Shown piece after piece: positions 33,010 through 44,590 of a stretch of 64,000 nucleotides of DNA. The translations under genes were made by a program, and so were the position numbers. Every line of letters starts with the position of its first letter. Within the stretch, counting starts at the first letter, position 1. Under the pieces are notes generated by a model. That model was not told where the DNA came from, ran no database searches, and saw only the letters and a list, made by a program, of their open reading frames with translations. The DNA comes from Collybia mongolica (taxonomy: Eukaryota; Basidiomycota; Agaricomycetes; Agaricales; Clitocybaceae): positions 2,294,001-2,358,000 of the forward strand of contig JAAXNY010000011.1 in the NCBI GenBank assembly GCA_013420905.1. Direction: 5' to 3'.

Positions 33010-33659
33010 ATGAATCACATCTTTTCTGCAATCCACGCTGTGGGACAAGCTTCTAGCGAACGCCACCAAGCAAATCCAGAGCTCAGTGAGTATGACCCAT
33101 CTCATTACTGGTGGTGTTGACTGGGGATACGCATGTGTCAGGGTCGACTGTCAAATTGGGCGCGAGCATGCGCAATCCAACAACCCGTCAAATGACAGTC
33201 AATTCTGTAATCATCCACGGCTCCATGAACCCCGACGGACAATATGTTCACTGGCGTCTATACTTCCAACTGGACTGCTACTCTGGGGTGCAATCTGTCG
33301 AGCTCAACTCTCAGAAAGTATCATATGACGGTTTAACTGCACTTTTCATTGAGCACCGCTTGTATGCGTATTCGAACAACCAACCGACCATCGGCCACCT
33401 CACAATCAGGATCTCCCCACGGATTACGGTTCAAGATATCATCAATCTGGCCTTGGGCAACAAACGTGACCAATACCAGTTAAACGCGGGGGGGAGTGGG
33501 TGCCGGTATTGGTGCCAGACACTTATCAATGACCTTGTACATGCCCGCTATGTTCCAGGGGATGCCTGCACTTCTGTTGAGCAGTTCATGCAGGGGCTGC
33601 ATGTGCAGCACGGAAATCACTTGGTTCCTTATCCCCTCCACCGCGGCACCTTCTACTGA
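33010..33659 (+). CDS. DUF7770-like fungal protein
   Basis: Two exons (33010-33085, 33142-33659) give 197 residues: MNHIFSAIHAVGQASSERHQ, then RSTVKLGASMRNPTTRQMTV and onward. Landmarks are DGQYVHWRLYFQLD, a beta-rich middle, HLTIRISPRITVQDIINLAL and the Trp/Cys segment GGSGCRYWCQTLINDLVHA. The pattern (HWRxYF early, a VxV-type strand, then GGxGCRxW followed by a helix) resembles the fungal DUF7770 group as I recall it. No catalytic motif is evident. There is no signal peptide or TM segment, so it is probably cytosolic. It sits between the CHAT protein and the sirtuin. The gene structure is well supported; the family name is moderately certain and the function unknown. Confidence 0.65.
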
Positions 33660-33915
33660 TCGGTCGAGGCCTGGCTCTCTTATCTCGTACACCCAATCAA
33701 CGTTCTCGTCTCCTCGCCGAAGGCTTTCACTTTCCGATGGTGCATGGACGCAAAACTGCCACGCGCACGTTTTCTACCTCTTCACTCGAGCGCTGTGGTT
33801 CGATTAACTTCATATGTAATTCTCAGATTGCACTTGTGGCATGCATTCTGTCAATTTATTTGTATATTCAATACTCGTTAGATGTACAATAATTTGTTGT
33901 CGTCAACTTGGAATA

Positions 33916-34018
33916 CCCCATAATTTGTTGAAGTCAGATAACTCACCCCCTTTCCAGGAGGGTAGTGTGAACTCACAGGTCTTCATACATCAACTTGACT
34001 GTAACCTGAATTATGGGG
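33916..34018. repeat. Short inverted repeat
   Basis: ccccataatt (33916-33925) is matched in inverted form by aattatgggg (34009-34018), with weaker pairing just inside. It may be a tiny degenerate MITE or a chance hairpin. Confidence 0.3.
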
Positions 34019-34203
34019 CAGTGATCACCAGAGCAATATAACTAAATTACCATACAAAAATCACCCAGAGGACTCGAAGTACTGCAACGGATAAACTCAA
34101 CCCTAATTGGTATAGGATATGTCCATTAGATTATAGTGCATATGGGACTATTTGAATTGCTGGACATCTCAATAAGAATCGTAGTTATACAAAGGTAATC
34201 ATA

Positions 34204-35416
34204 TTATTCGGGCCATAAGCGTCCAATGTCACTCTCGACACCAAGTAAGTCCGGAAGGGTCTCATCACAAGGCCCTAAGAATAGATAGTCTGCCTGATCA
34301 TCTCCTGTCGAACACCCGAGATTAAACACCGCAACTGTACCACCATTTTTTTTCACCTGTGCTGCAAACCCGGCCGCTGGATGTACCTAAAAGGGCAAAG
34401 AAGGGTTTTAATTATCAATAAAGCTTGAAGCGCTGGCCCCAAAATACTACTCACTGTCGACGATGTCCCCACCACGAGCAACAGATCGCACCCGCTCATC
34501 CGGCGCGCGATCTCTCCCATCAATGGAGGTACCTCTCCAAACCAAACCACCTCTGGGCGCAAGAGACTTCCACATCGCCCGTATCTATTGGACCCTGCCC
34601 ACGTATCACCGCCACACTTTGGTAATTGCTCTACTGTAACCACGGGTATAGCATCGTGGGCCCCATCAGTGCTGTTATGGCGCTCAATTTCGGCAAGTGC
34701 ACCAGCCAGCACAGGATCATAAGAGCGCCGGACATGCTTGCAGGATGTGCATCGTGTGACAAATATATCACCATGCATCTCGACGAGGGCGTCCCTCATA
34801 AGCTCGTCCTTGCTAAGTTCTTCTCCTTGCCCTAAATCGGTTATTGTTGGAAGAGATTCAATTACACGTAGTGCAAGCGCGTCAACGTTTTGCGTAACAT
34901 GTAGGGCGCGCGGAGTGGCATGCCGTGGCGCAACGCGGGAAAGTGTGGGTGGATGGGCGAGCGCCGCAAGTGCACGATGTGCATTATTCGGTTTCGCGAG
35001 GAGATACCTAGATCAATTGTATTAGGTTTTACCTTACATAAAACTAAATATAAATCCTACTCTCCACGACGTCTATGATAGAACATCCAGACTCCAATAG
35101 GATCCCTTTTGAATGCCTCAGGGACAGCATATTTTTCCGGGTCCTAAGGAGCCGATGGTACCAGATTCCCTTTCAATAAGAGGAGTGACATACAAAATTA
35201 TTCCAGAGCGAATTATCAGCTTTGCGGTAAGTTGGGATTCCTAAAAAATTCAGTCAGCATGTTGTAGATATTACCACTATTATTCTGTGTCATGAATGGA
35301 TAAGGAAACCGATACAGACCCGACGCCGCGGAGAGACCTGCTCCAGAGAGAATAACGATACTCTTCGCAGATGCTAGAGCCGCTCTGAAATTGGATTTGT
35401 CTGATGATGGGGCCAT
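34204..35416 (-). CDS. SIRT5-type sirtuin, NAD-dependent protein deacylase
   Basis: Five exons run from the ATG at 35416-35414 to the TAA at 34206-34204, about 300 residues. The sirtuin core is complete: the NAD-binding [15 protein letters not shown] (joined over intron 1), TQNVDAL, the catalytic His in [14 protein letters not shown], a zinc module formed by CTSC and the later C-G-G and C-G-S cysteines, then [14 protein letters not shown] and the NAD-binding [13 protein letters not shown] (joined over the last intron). The TRCTSC and LLRPxVVWFGE forms are those of SIRT5-class sirtuins, which prefer negatively charged acyl groups such as succinyl, malonyl and glutaryl. The specificity residues could not be checked here. 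Tyr replaces the usual Phe in GIPxFR and Ala replaces Gly in QNxDGL. A truncated copy of its 5' end lies at about 51.6 kb. Confidence 0.9.
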
Positions 35417-35510
35417 TGGGAAGACAGGGGAACGCCACACACTCACAAAATAGATGAAAGGCCTAAATATAGTAAGCGCCCCTGATCCGAAGCAAATATA
35501 ACCAAAGTCG
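35351..35510. repeat. Sirtuin 5' end and upstream segment, duplicated at 51.6 kb
   Basis: This segment (start codon region and about 95 bp upstream) aligns in the same orientation with 51608-51785; see the truncated copy there. Shared words include gaaattggattt and aaatat.accaaag. Confidence 0.7.
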
Positions 35511-35689
35511 CAGCTCATGATGTATATGATACGGACACCAACGACCGCACAAGACGCCAACAGAGAAACACACCACTGGTTCAGTATTACGGAATTGTCC
35601 CCAAGTCGGATGTTGAGCACAGGTGGACTGGCATTCAGATCGGAGGCATATACTGGGTATCAGTGCGCTGTTGATGTAACTTAGGGTTC

Positions 35690-36440
35690 CAGAAGAAACC
35701 CCTTATTTATTAACATCATAGTTTCTAACAGGTTAGTAACAGGTTAGTAACATGTTAGTTACTAACTTGCTCAAAAGGGTATGTTAAATATTGTTAATAA
35801 CCAAATTTAAAAACAGTCTCACAGATGGTTTGAATCTATTAATTCCTAGTGATGATTAATCACTAACCATTCCCCCCACACACTGCTACCTCAGGACTGC
35901 ATGGTAATGGCATAATTGCACTTTTTTGCTCAGTTTATCTGGACAGTTTGGGGCAACTTTGGGTGATTTGATCCAGATTTTTCACCTAGCCTCTGAAAGA
36001 TTATTGGAAAATTACGGAAATCACAACTCCTCTCATATTGCTCTAATACTATGACCTAACATCACCATCATCATGGCTTTCTGCCTCATGCATAGTCTTA
36101 CAAGCTCTAAAAACCTTACTTGACTGATCTTACATCTCCAATTTTTGTTAATATGCTCTGATAGAGTTCAGGAGAGATTAATATAACTCAGAAGAAAGTA
36201 AAAGGGCCAGATATAGTGCAGGAAGATGAAGGGGAAGGACCTAACTGGGATTGGTAGGGGGGAGGGATTTTTCACAATTATTAACAATTATTAACAGTGT
36301 TAAATCACATTTCTAACAATTTTTAACATGTTACTAACATAGATGTTAGTAACATGTTATTAATGTCTGAATAACCCCCTCCAAAGCTGTCATGTTAGTA
36401 ACTTGTTAGTTACTAACCTTGGAGTTTCTTCCTGAACATT
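35690..36440. mobile_element. MITE-like AT-rich element with repeated GTTAGTAAC motifs
   Basis: Both ends carry agaaac.cc-type outer sequence and, just inside, clusters of taac/gttagtaac palindromes (left at about 35700-35765, right at about 36290-36420), arranged as imperfect inverted repeats. No open frame of note lies between. A non-autonomous DNA element with subterminal repeats is the best explanation. I could not fix the exact ends or a target duplication. Confidence 0.5.
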
Positions 36441-37035
36441 GACTATGTTAACCTGCATTCATTGAACCCTTTGCAACAACAATGATTGCCTAAAAAGAAA
36501 CCAACAGCTGTGTTTGATTAGGATATACAGTGATCCAACTCAGCTTTTACTATTACAAAAAGTCAAAATTATCATGGCTATAGCACACTCACCACTCAAG
36601 TTGGGAAATAATGTCTGAACATATTTGTCTGTTGTTGTGGTTTGTGTGGGTTAAACCCAGCTTTGTCCATTGAACCTTTTCATTGAATGTGAATCCATTT
36701 TCCTGAGTTACCTCATTATTGTTCACGGTACTCAAAATTGCACCTTTACAATGATATGCATTAATTTTGAACAGGACTTTGAAATGCATTCCCTAGTGAA
36801 GCATTATTCATCAATGTTTGTTGTGTTCTTGGCTAGGTTTCTTCTCCTGCTCTTACAGTGTCCCTCTGATAGATTCCTATTGACCTCTTTGGAAATGAAG
36901 CCAGACTAACCTATAAAAACTTTTAGTGGATTAATGACACATTTTATGAACCTGGGGGCCCAGTGCTATGTGAGATAGAGAGACTTCTATATTGTTATCT
37001 AAAGTATCATTTATCTTAGTGTTTGATACTGGGGA

Positions 37036-38752
37036 GCAGGATGCTGAGCCTCTCCTTGCATATTATCTCCAAGTTTGTCCTGTCCATGATGACCCCCCCA
37101 TTTGATTCATTCTACTCCAGGAGCATCATGGCCTATCAGCTACTATGTGCCTTGCACAGCATCACTGTGGCATTGCTATCCTCTGGGAACATTGTTATTA
37201 CAGTGCATTGCTCCCCTTTCCCCTAAATATAAGCTAATAATTACCCAGATGTTACTAATTGGCCAATTTCTCACCTTCTATGTAGGAGAATACCACTACA
37301 GAACAGTGGAAACTGCTCACTACTGAGCAGGCCCTGGAAGATGTAGTCTTTTTTGCTAACTCCTTTGCTACTGGGGAGGAGGATATGCATGCCCTCCATC
37401 CATCTCAGGTTCCTTGGATCTGGCTTGGTGCATTATACCCAGGCACCCATGGTGCAATGCTTCGTCAGAGGTAATCCTTCTCCTTTTTACCATCTACAAC
37501 AGGCCTTACACATTTTTAGGAACCCAGAGGTGATTTTTGCTGTTTGGGCTTCTTCTGCACCTCAAGAAGCCCAAATCAACATGCCAAGTTATTTCCAAGC
37601 TTCTGAGAAGACTTTAACGCAAAACTTTTCAGCAGATTGGAGTGCAGTCACAAAGTATACTGACAAGGTATTTCATGGCACCAACAAAACTCTCAAAACC
37701 AATCTCAAGTTTGCATTAAAATGATCACTCTTGATGAAACCAGGGAGAGATATCAGTGAAGCCCTGACTTTTATGAGAGAAGATGTGGCTAATATGAGTA
37801 AACAAGAGGCAGCATTAATCTTGCAGACCCCTCTTTTCCACTTTCAGGTGGGTTTCTAAAACTCACATGATGGTCCAAGTCTTGAATTAGCCCAACAGTA
37901 TTATGGATTTTAAGCCTTGATACTCCCATTTTGCAATCTTCTTGAAACCAAGAATTTTACTACTCTTCCCCATAATTCAGGAATTGCCCATCTGGAAGGT
38001 GTGAAATCCAGATTCAATGCATTCGTAACTGCTCTAGCCAAAAGTGATATTGAGGTATCAAAAGGTTTTCCATTCCCCAAATCATGGATATGGCAGTATT
38101 GCTCTGAGTATGGTGTGTTGATTGATCATATTTCAATGCTTAATAATCTACCAAACTTTTGTACTTATTTATTTTTACTAGGGTTCTTCCTAACTGGGGA
38201 TCCTGAAGATCCACATAGTATTACAACCTCCTACTGGTCTGTCAAGTGGTACCAAGAAACATGTCAAGCTTCATTTCCAGAGGGGTTGCTTCCACCTGCA
38301 CCAAACATGGACAATGTATTGAAGTATGGTGGCTGGAACATGAATCCAATGATTGTTTTTTTCACAAATGGCAAATGTACATATGCATTTTGAAATTCAT
38401 ACTTTGGACAGTCCTCTTATGATGCCACACAGTTGATCCATGGCAAACTCTGAGCCTTGCTTCCATTGAATGGAATGCGCCATTCCACACCCCATTGACT
38501 GATATACCTGTGTATGTTTACGTTTCTGTCAGCACAATTCTTCTCACATTTCACAGATGCAATACTGCACCACCAAAGACATCTTTTTTTGGAATAACAC
38601 ACAATAATGTAGTACACTCACCTGATATGCATGTGCTGTTGACCCTAGATTTGAATCACACCAATTTCCGAACAATTGGCTATCATAGTCCCATTTTGGC
38701 AGTGCCCTATTATGTAGCATTAGATCTTTTCCAGTGTGTGCTTAATAACTAG
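37036..38752 (+). pseudogene. Decayed serine carboxypeptidase of family S28
   Basis: Fragments in order match the S28 (prolyl carboxypeptidase-like) family: DTGEQDAEPL at the oxyanion region, GIAILWEHCYYSALLPFP (family form GxGxVxEHRYYG), LLTTEQALEDVVFFANSF, WIWLGALYPGTHGAMLR, RNPEVIFAVWASSAPQEAQ, SWIWQYCSEYG, LKYGGWNMNPMIVFFTNGK and FFGITHNNVVHSPDM. The catalytic Ser of the family GxSYPG motif is Leu here (GALYPG), and stop codons interrupt the open frame (after LKFALK, and within the FTNGK region unless spliced), so the copy is inactive. The His of the triad may survive in VVHSPDM. S28 enzymes are secreted acid peptidases cleaving after proline. The gene lies among transposons. The N-terminal boundary is unclear and may begin near 36600. 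Confidence 0.7.
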
Positions 38753-39359
38753 CTTCCCTGCTTTGTTCCTGCCACACCCTTAGTTGACAGTAACTTCAGC
38801 CAAATACCCTTTTCTCATCAAGCACCTATGGATGTATCTCAAGCCACATGCCATGATATGAGTATGGGAGAGTGCTACAGAAAGGCCTAGTTGTCCTACT
38901 TGGGGTTGGGTTCACATATCCCATGCAAAGCATGCTATCATCTAATTATCAATCAAACCTATGGTGCCTGTTATGATATGGTGCCTCATCTAGATGCACT
39001 ATGATGTAAGTCAGTACACCCCCCACCACTTCAGGTTAACCTTTCCTCAGTCCTGTACAATGGATGATGTTCCCATCCTTCAGTCTAAGCCTGCTCATCT
39101 CTCACTCAACAACAACAACAACAACAACAACAACCACCACCACCCCACCCCCACCCCAGCTCAATCTGTGAATATTGTAGTACCTACCTCTCTCTAACTT
39201 AATAAAATACCGTAAACCTACCCTGTTGTTGTTGTTGTACTCCCACCTCTGCGCAAAACTCCAAAAATAAGCCGGTTTTGGCCTTGGGCCGAACTCAACC
39301 TTAAAATTAACCTCCGAAAAACATCTCCAAAAAACCCCCATATAGCCTTTCCCCCAATC
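38753..39359. other. Spacer with (CAA)n and (GTT)n tracts
   Basis: No gene. A (CAA)n run at 39107-39134 continues into a CCACC-rich tract, and a (GTT)n run lies at 39224-39238. The two could pair as a hairpin in RNA. The second part is probably the 5' UTR of LINE-2. Confidence 0.5.
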
Positions 39360-40909
39360 ATGGCTACCCCAGGGGCGCACCAGCCTACTGGAGCCGACGT
39401 TCCACATGCCCATACCCCCCCAAATCCACCAATCTCAATCCCCGTGTTCTCACCACGTACTCCTCGACATGGCGCTCGCTCTCCCACTCCCGAATCTGAC
39501 AGCAACAACAACACCTCCATTTCTCTCAACAACCTTCCCAAGGGCCACCTCTTAGTAGTTCGAAGCTGTGTCTCCACCAACCCTGCTGAAATGCCGGTCT
39601 CTCTTGTACAGGATGCTATCACCAACATCGGCTCCAATCCATCCCTTCACTACCTTACCACCCTTCCAATACTCATCTCCCCATTTCACGAGAGAGTTGG
39701 GACAAAATCCTCTGCCTGCTACGTTGAGATCAAGCTCCCTGCCGCTGGAGAACCAAGAGTGGACCTCCTTGAGATGATCAAGGCCGAGCTCAAGAGAGAA
39801 AAGTCGAACTGGGAGGTATGGTGGAGTGCATGCAAAAAGGGGGAAGCTACAATAAGCGTATGTCCTGCCGTCTCCTCAATCTCTACCCAGGTGTCACCGA
39901 CCGCGAGGGGATCCCCTCTGAACATCTTGGCCCCATTAAGGAACACATTGAGAGCAAGGGATTCAAGGTCACGAACATATTTGCCTCATATGGTGGCCCT
40001 CAGATCACTTTTCTCCTCCCCAAAGAGGCAGACAGGTTTATGGCCCTGCGAAGAATCACCTTGCCAGCCAAGATATCCAAACACAAAGCCACTATTGAGC
40101 CCATCAAAGAAATCCCAATCCTCTGTGCCTTCGAACTCGTTGTGAGTGGTGCCCATGATTATGATGGCCTTGCCAAACTTGTTGTCAGATGGGCTTGCAA
40201 GATCTCCCCCAAGTGTTTCCTTGAAGTGCGTTCCGACCCATCCAACTCTGACCTCATCATCTTCTCCATGTCCACCTGGACTGCTACCTGCAAAATCCTG
40301 AACAGCTCTAGCTCATTCCGAAGCAGCTTCCCCGACTCTATCTCCACTCCCCACCTTCTTTGGGATCATAACAGTAACCCTCTCAAGAAAAATGTGCTTG
40401 GAGACCAGGTCGCAAAGGGTGCTTCCCAAATTTCTAATACCGTCGCAGTACTTGCCCGTGAGGTCAGCAAGCTGAAGTCCGGGATGACTATTGTCCAATG
40501 CCAACAGGAAGCTTTACACGCTAACCAAGAGCAAGTGTTTGGTATGATAGACTCTATCAACTCCCGCATCACAGACACCCAAAATGCTGTCATTGCCCAA
40601 GCCCAAAATCAGCAGTTCAGATCCCACCTGATAGACCTTGAAGCATGTCATGGACAGATACAGCTTGCTATCCTGTTCACAACTGACATACCCTGCTTGC
40701 AGGCCTTGCAGGCTCAACTTACGTCCATTGCGGATCAGGGGAACAGAGCAAGGGCTGATCTTGAAGAGTCCTCTAACCACCTGTCAGTCATTATGGGCAT
40801 CCCAGCTGTCCCTCTTCCACCTACCATCACTGCTCCTCCTCCACCCATCTTACCCCAGTCTGCCTCATCTGACGCAGGTCCCTCCCCACCAAAGAGAAAG
40901 AGAACCTGA
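39360..40909 (+). pseudogene. LINE-2 ORF1 (coiled-coil nucleic-acid-binding protein), frameshifted
   Basis: The frame opens at ATG 39360 (MATPGAHQPTGADVPHAHTP). At about 39836-39842 the sense passes to the -1 frame and continues (GGSYNKRMSCRLLNLYPGVT) to a TGA at 40907. The C-terminal half has a long heptad-like region (about 40390-40780: VLAREVSKLKSG, then EALHANQEQVFGMIDSINSR), as expected for a trimeric coiled-coil ORF1 protein, and ends in a Pro-rich basic tail. The TGA at 40907 may be a mutated CGA, since the same frame stays open beyond it. The frame change is either an indel in the A5G5 run or a programmed shift; in a copy this decayed, an indel is more likely. Confidence 0.65.
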
Positions 40910-43194
40910 TCTCCCGCCACTGACCCCCCTGTGGTTATAGATCCTCTAGGTGCCCATCCTGTGTCCACCTCTGCCCCCCGGGTGGCCGAAGATGATGACA
41001 AGGACGAACTGGTGAGTCTCAACCCCTTGTGTTCAAACTTTCTTGTTTCCTTAAATGAGTGCCAATGGTACCTCAGTACGGCTCCAGCAACCAATGAATC
41101 TGGGTGCGCTATATCCTCGACGACAAACCTGATGGGTCATAGGGACTGGCAGATAGCACAGAGGAGGGCGCATAGAAAGAGACCTGTACATACCTACTCC
41201 TTTCCTGCCTTTTCACACTTTCACACTACTGTTACCTCTTCCCCCAATACCCCAGAACCTTGTGCAAATCTCTCCACATCTGTACCATTTCCACCTTCTT
41301 CTGCTGCATGGTTTTGCTATTCTCTTGCTGTGTTACCTATTTGCTCTCTTCTTGTTCTTCTTGTTCTGCTGTTTCTTGTCAACACTACCTCTGCTATGCC
41401 TGCTACCCCTCAATCATCGATCTCAATGTGTGCCCTGAACGCAAATGGTCTTGTGTACCCAGTTAAGCTGGCATTCATTGGTGCGATGATTACGAAAATG
41501 CTACCCCACATTTTTGCGATCTCTGAAACCAAGACTATGTCAAATGCAGGCTCAGGGTTACCAATCACAAACTACGAGATATTTGAAGAAAATGGTGTAC
41601 AGTGTGCCGAAACACAGCGTGGCAAATGGGGAATCGTACTTGGTGTTTGCAAGGACATCCAGGTCGTATCACACATACCTCTAGCCCATGCCTCTCTCAA
41701 GGGGAGAGTAGCTGTTGTTGATGTGGTGATTCCATCCATCATCAACTCTCCCATACACCATGTCTTCACAGTTTGTGCACCTTGTAACCCTGAGTTAGAC
41801 CAATTGTCTCGTGAATTTTGGCCTAATCTCACAGCCATGGTTTGAGACACTCAAACCTCATGGTCAATCCTCAGGGACCTTAATGCAACAGTCTCAGCAT
41901 CAGAGCGTGCATCAGACAATGCACATTCACGTCATCTGTTCAATAGATTTCTCTCAGATACTTCTGGTGTCGATCTTTGGCAACTGACTCCAGACAGAAA
42001 CCGCCACATAGACTGGACCTCCCAGGCCTGGCAATCCACTGAGGGAGGCAACATCATTGACCGAGTTGTTACCTCTTGAGCCTCTCTTATAGACTCCAAG
42101 ATCCATACAGATGCTACCTGGATTCCAGGAATGGACCATAGAACAATTGTGGCACATGTTGTAATTGCACTACCCCTTGCGGCTGGACAGCGCCCTGCAT
42201 GTGCTAACACTACACCATACATCCCCTTCATGCCCACCCCTCCTCCATGCATCAAATACCCTGTGAAATCAGATAAACACCTGTTCCCATTGTTCACAGC
42301 AACTGTTGACCAACTTCTTGCAGTAAAAAAAGAGAGTTTGGAAATCCCCATTACCAATGATCTCACATACATCAACTGTTATGAGACATTGACCAATGCT
42401 TTTCACCAGGCCGCTATGGCCACATTTGGGCGTGGAAAGATTTATTGTCCATCCTCCCGAGATGTTACATCCCTTGGTATCAAACAACTTATCATAAAGA
42501 TCCGACACCTTGGAGGTGCCATCCTACGCCCGCGTGGTAGTCTCCATGCCAGGTCACATGGCTCTCTCCAAGCATATCACCGCCATGCTGCTGAACACAT
42601 GTCCCTTGACCCTCCATCCCCTCTCAGTCTCACCAAATACCTTCAAAATATCAAACAACAACTCCATCATGATCTCTATGCTGCTAAGAAGGATGAGATA
42701 ATGTGACGTGCTCGTGAGCGTGAGTGGTTTAAAATGCTTGGGGCACTATGTGGGGGATCTACCAAGTGCCTAATGAACAAATTGTCCCAGTTCATTGCAC
42801 TCCCCACTGCTCTTGAATCCATCTCATCCCCAGGCATCATTGAAACCAATCCCGCAGCAGTCACCAAGATTACAAGGCAATACTTTACAAATTTATATGG
42901 CCACCAAGACCCACCAAACAAACCTAAGCCATGGATGACCACTCCCTCAGTTCTTGAAGTGCGCTCTCGTGTTGAGCATGATCCATTTATTTGGCCACTT
43001 TCAGCCACACTTGCTGACTTTCATGCAATGCTGTGGAAAGGGAGTACATGTCCATCGCCTGGTCCTGATGGATGGGAGAAGTGGTGCATCAAGAACCTAT
43101 CTGACCAAGCACTTCAACTTGTGCTTGATCTCCACAACTACTCAGTCACCCACTCCAGATTCCCAGGGAACATTACTGACTCCCACCTTACCTA

Positions 43195-43406
43195 CAGTGG
43201 CTCAAAAAACTGCCCCAATGTTTGTACATTTTTGAAAGATCAATATGGTATGAAGTGCTGACATAAGCAGGGGACCTGGGGTAATTATGTAAGATACTAT
43301 GACATCGTGGCTTTCCAATGGACCCTGGATCATGTGATTTGGATCAAAACCCATTAAGCTATAGGCCAAACAAAATGATTACTCATTGGGGCAGTTTTTT
43401 GACCCT
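43195..43406. repeat. Tc1-A left terminal inverted repeat
   Basis: Begins cagtggctcaaaaaactgcc and ends in the inverted form of the same word (ggcagttttttgaccct). Each arm therefore has a copy of tcaaaaaactgccccaatg at its outer and inner end. Confidence 0.9.
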
Positions 43407-43421
43407 CTATTAATTTTCTAT

Positions 43422-44441
43422 CTAATACTTTGTATGACCACCTTTTGCCTTTATAACTGCTTGTATCCGCCTGGGCATACTTTCTATCAGGTTTTGGCAT
43501 ACCTCTGGTGGAATTTCACCCCACTCTTCAGCCAATCTATCCCACAACTCATGTACTCCTTTGGGTGGTGTCGGATATTCTTTAAGACGGCGCTTGAGAT
43601 GTTCCCAAAGGTGTTCTATTGGATTCATGTCAGGGGATTGGGCAGGCCAGCCAAGGACTTGAATGTTGTTGTCTTCAAACCACTGTGTGGCCAGTCCAGA
43701 TGTGTGTTTGGGGTCGTTATCTTGCTGAAAGTAGCGCTCGCCATCCACCATTTCCAACTTCTCAAAACTTTCCTGAACTCCACTCTCCAAGATTTCACAG
43801 TATTGAACCTTGTCCATGTTCCCCTGCACCTCTATGAGCTTTCCCACTCCATTCCACCCCATACAACCCCATACCATGAGGTTTCCTCCTCCTCCATGTT
43901 TGACAGTAGGTGATGTTGTTCTATCAGATGGTGGTTCTCCCCTTTGTTTCCAGACATAAACCTTTCCATCTGACCCAATCCTATTGATTTTGGTCTCATC
44001 TGTCCATAGAACCCTTTTCCAGTCCTCCACAGTCCAGCTTTCATGATATTTTGCAAACTGGAGACGCCGGATGCGATGGGCTCGTTTGAGAAGAGGAGCT
44101 TTCCTCTTTGTAGCAGCATAAAATTGATTTTCCTTGAGTGCATTTCTGACTGTCTGGGGTGTGACAGGATTGGGGATGATGCCATTGATGAATTGGGTAG
44201 CCTGAACTGCATTATCAAGCTTCCCTGACTTGATTTGACGAATAATTGACTGTTTGTCACGAACAGACAGCTTGGAGGGGCGGCCACCAAGGTTGTTTTC
44301 TTTGTTTCCATCCACATCTTTGCTGATCCTACTGATGGTACCCTTCCCTAGACCAGTTTTCTCCTTGATTTGACGCTGAGAATAGCCCTCATTGAGGAGA
44401 GAAACAACAGTATTGTGCTGAGCAGTAGAAATGGCTTTCAT
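43422..44441 (-). CDS. Tc1-A transposase (DD34E)
   Basis: A 339-residue intact frame. The N-terminal ~110 residues hold two helix-turn-helix units (TVVSLLNEGYSQRQIKEKTG, then TPQTVRNALKEN) around a GRPSKLS motif like the Tc1 GRPR AT-hook. The catalytic core has D148 (LWTDETKINR), D241 (QQDNDPKHTS) and E276 (NPIEHLWEHL), with exactly 34 residues between the second Asp and the Glu. A glycine-rich KHGGGGNLMVWGCMG strand precedes the second Asp. The enzyme binds the ends, cuts the element out and inserts it at TA. The start was chosen because the first helix begins within a few residues of it. All key residues are present. Confidence 0.95.
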   Translation of the reverse strand: MKAISTAQHNTVVSLLNEGYSQRQIKEKTGLGKGTISRISKDVDGNKENNLGGRPSKLSVRDKQSIIRQIKSGKLDNAVQATQFINGIIPNPVTPQTVRNALKENQFYAATKRKAPLLKRAHRIRRLQFAKYHESWTVEDWKRVLWTDETKINRIGSDGKVYVWKQRGEPPSDRTTSPTVKHGGGGNLMVWGCMGWNGVGKLIEVQGNMDKVQYCEILESGVQESFEKLEMVDGERYFQQDNDPKHTSGLATQWFEDNNIQVLGWPAQSPDMNPIEHLWEHLKRRLKEYPTPPKGVHELWDRLAEEWGEIPPEVCQNLIESMPRRIQAVIKAKGGHTKY

Positions 44442-44590
44442 GATGGTGGTAAGAGGTCAAGAAGATGATTGAACCAATTCCAACATGTCAAATTGATACA
44501 AATAAAGTCACATGACATTGTTTATTCTTCCCACAGTCCATAATGTTCTTGCATTGGATCATAAATGCCAGAATAATGGAAAATAAGATA

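Noticed and set aside
27445..35416. Reading the CHAT-DUF7770-SIR2 group as a proven defence system
   Set aside because: The sirtuin has SIRT5-type enzyme motifs expected of a housekeeping deacylase, the genes are separated by 0.5-2 kb and are not co-oriented. Only a hypothesis is justified.
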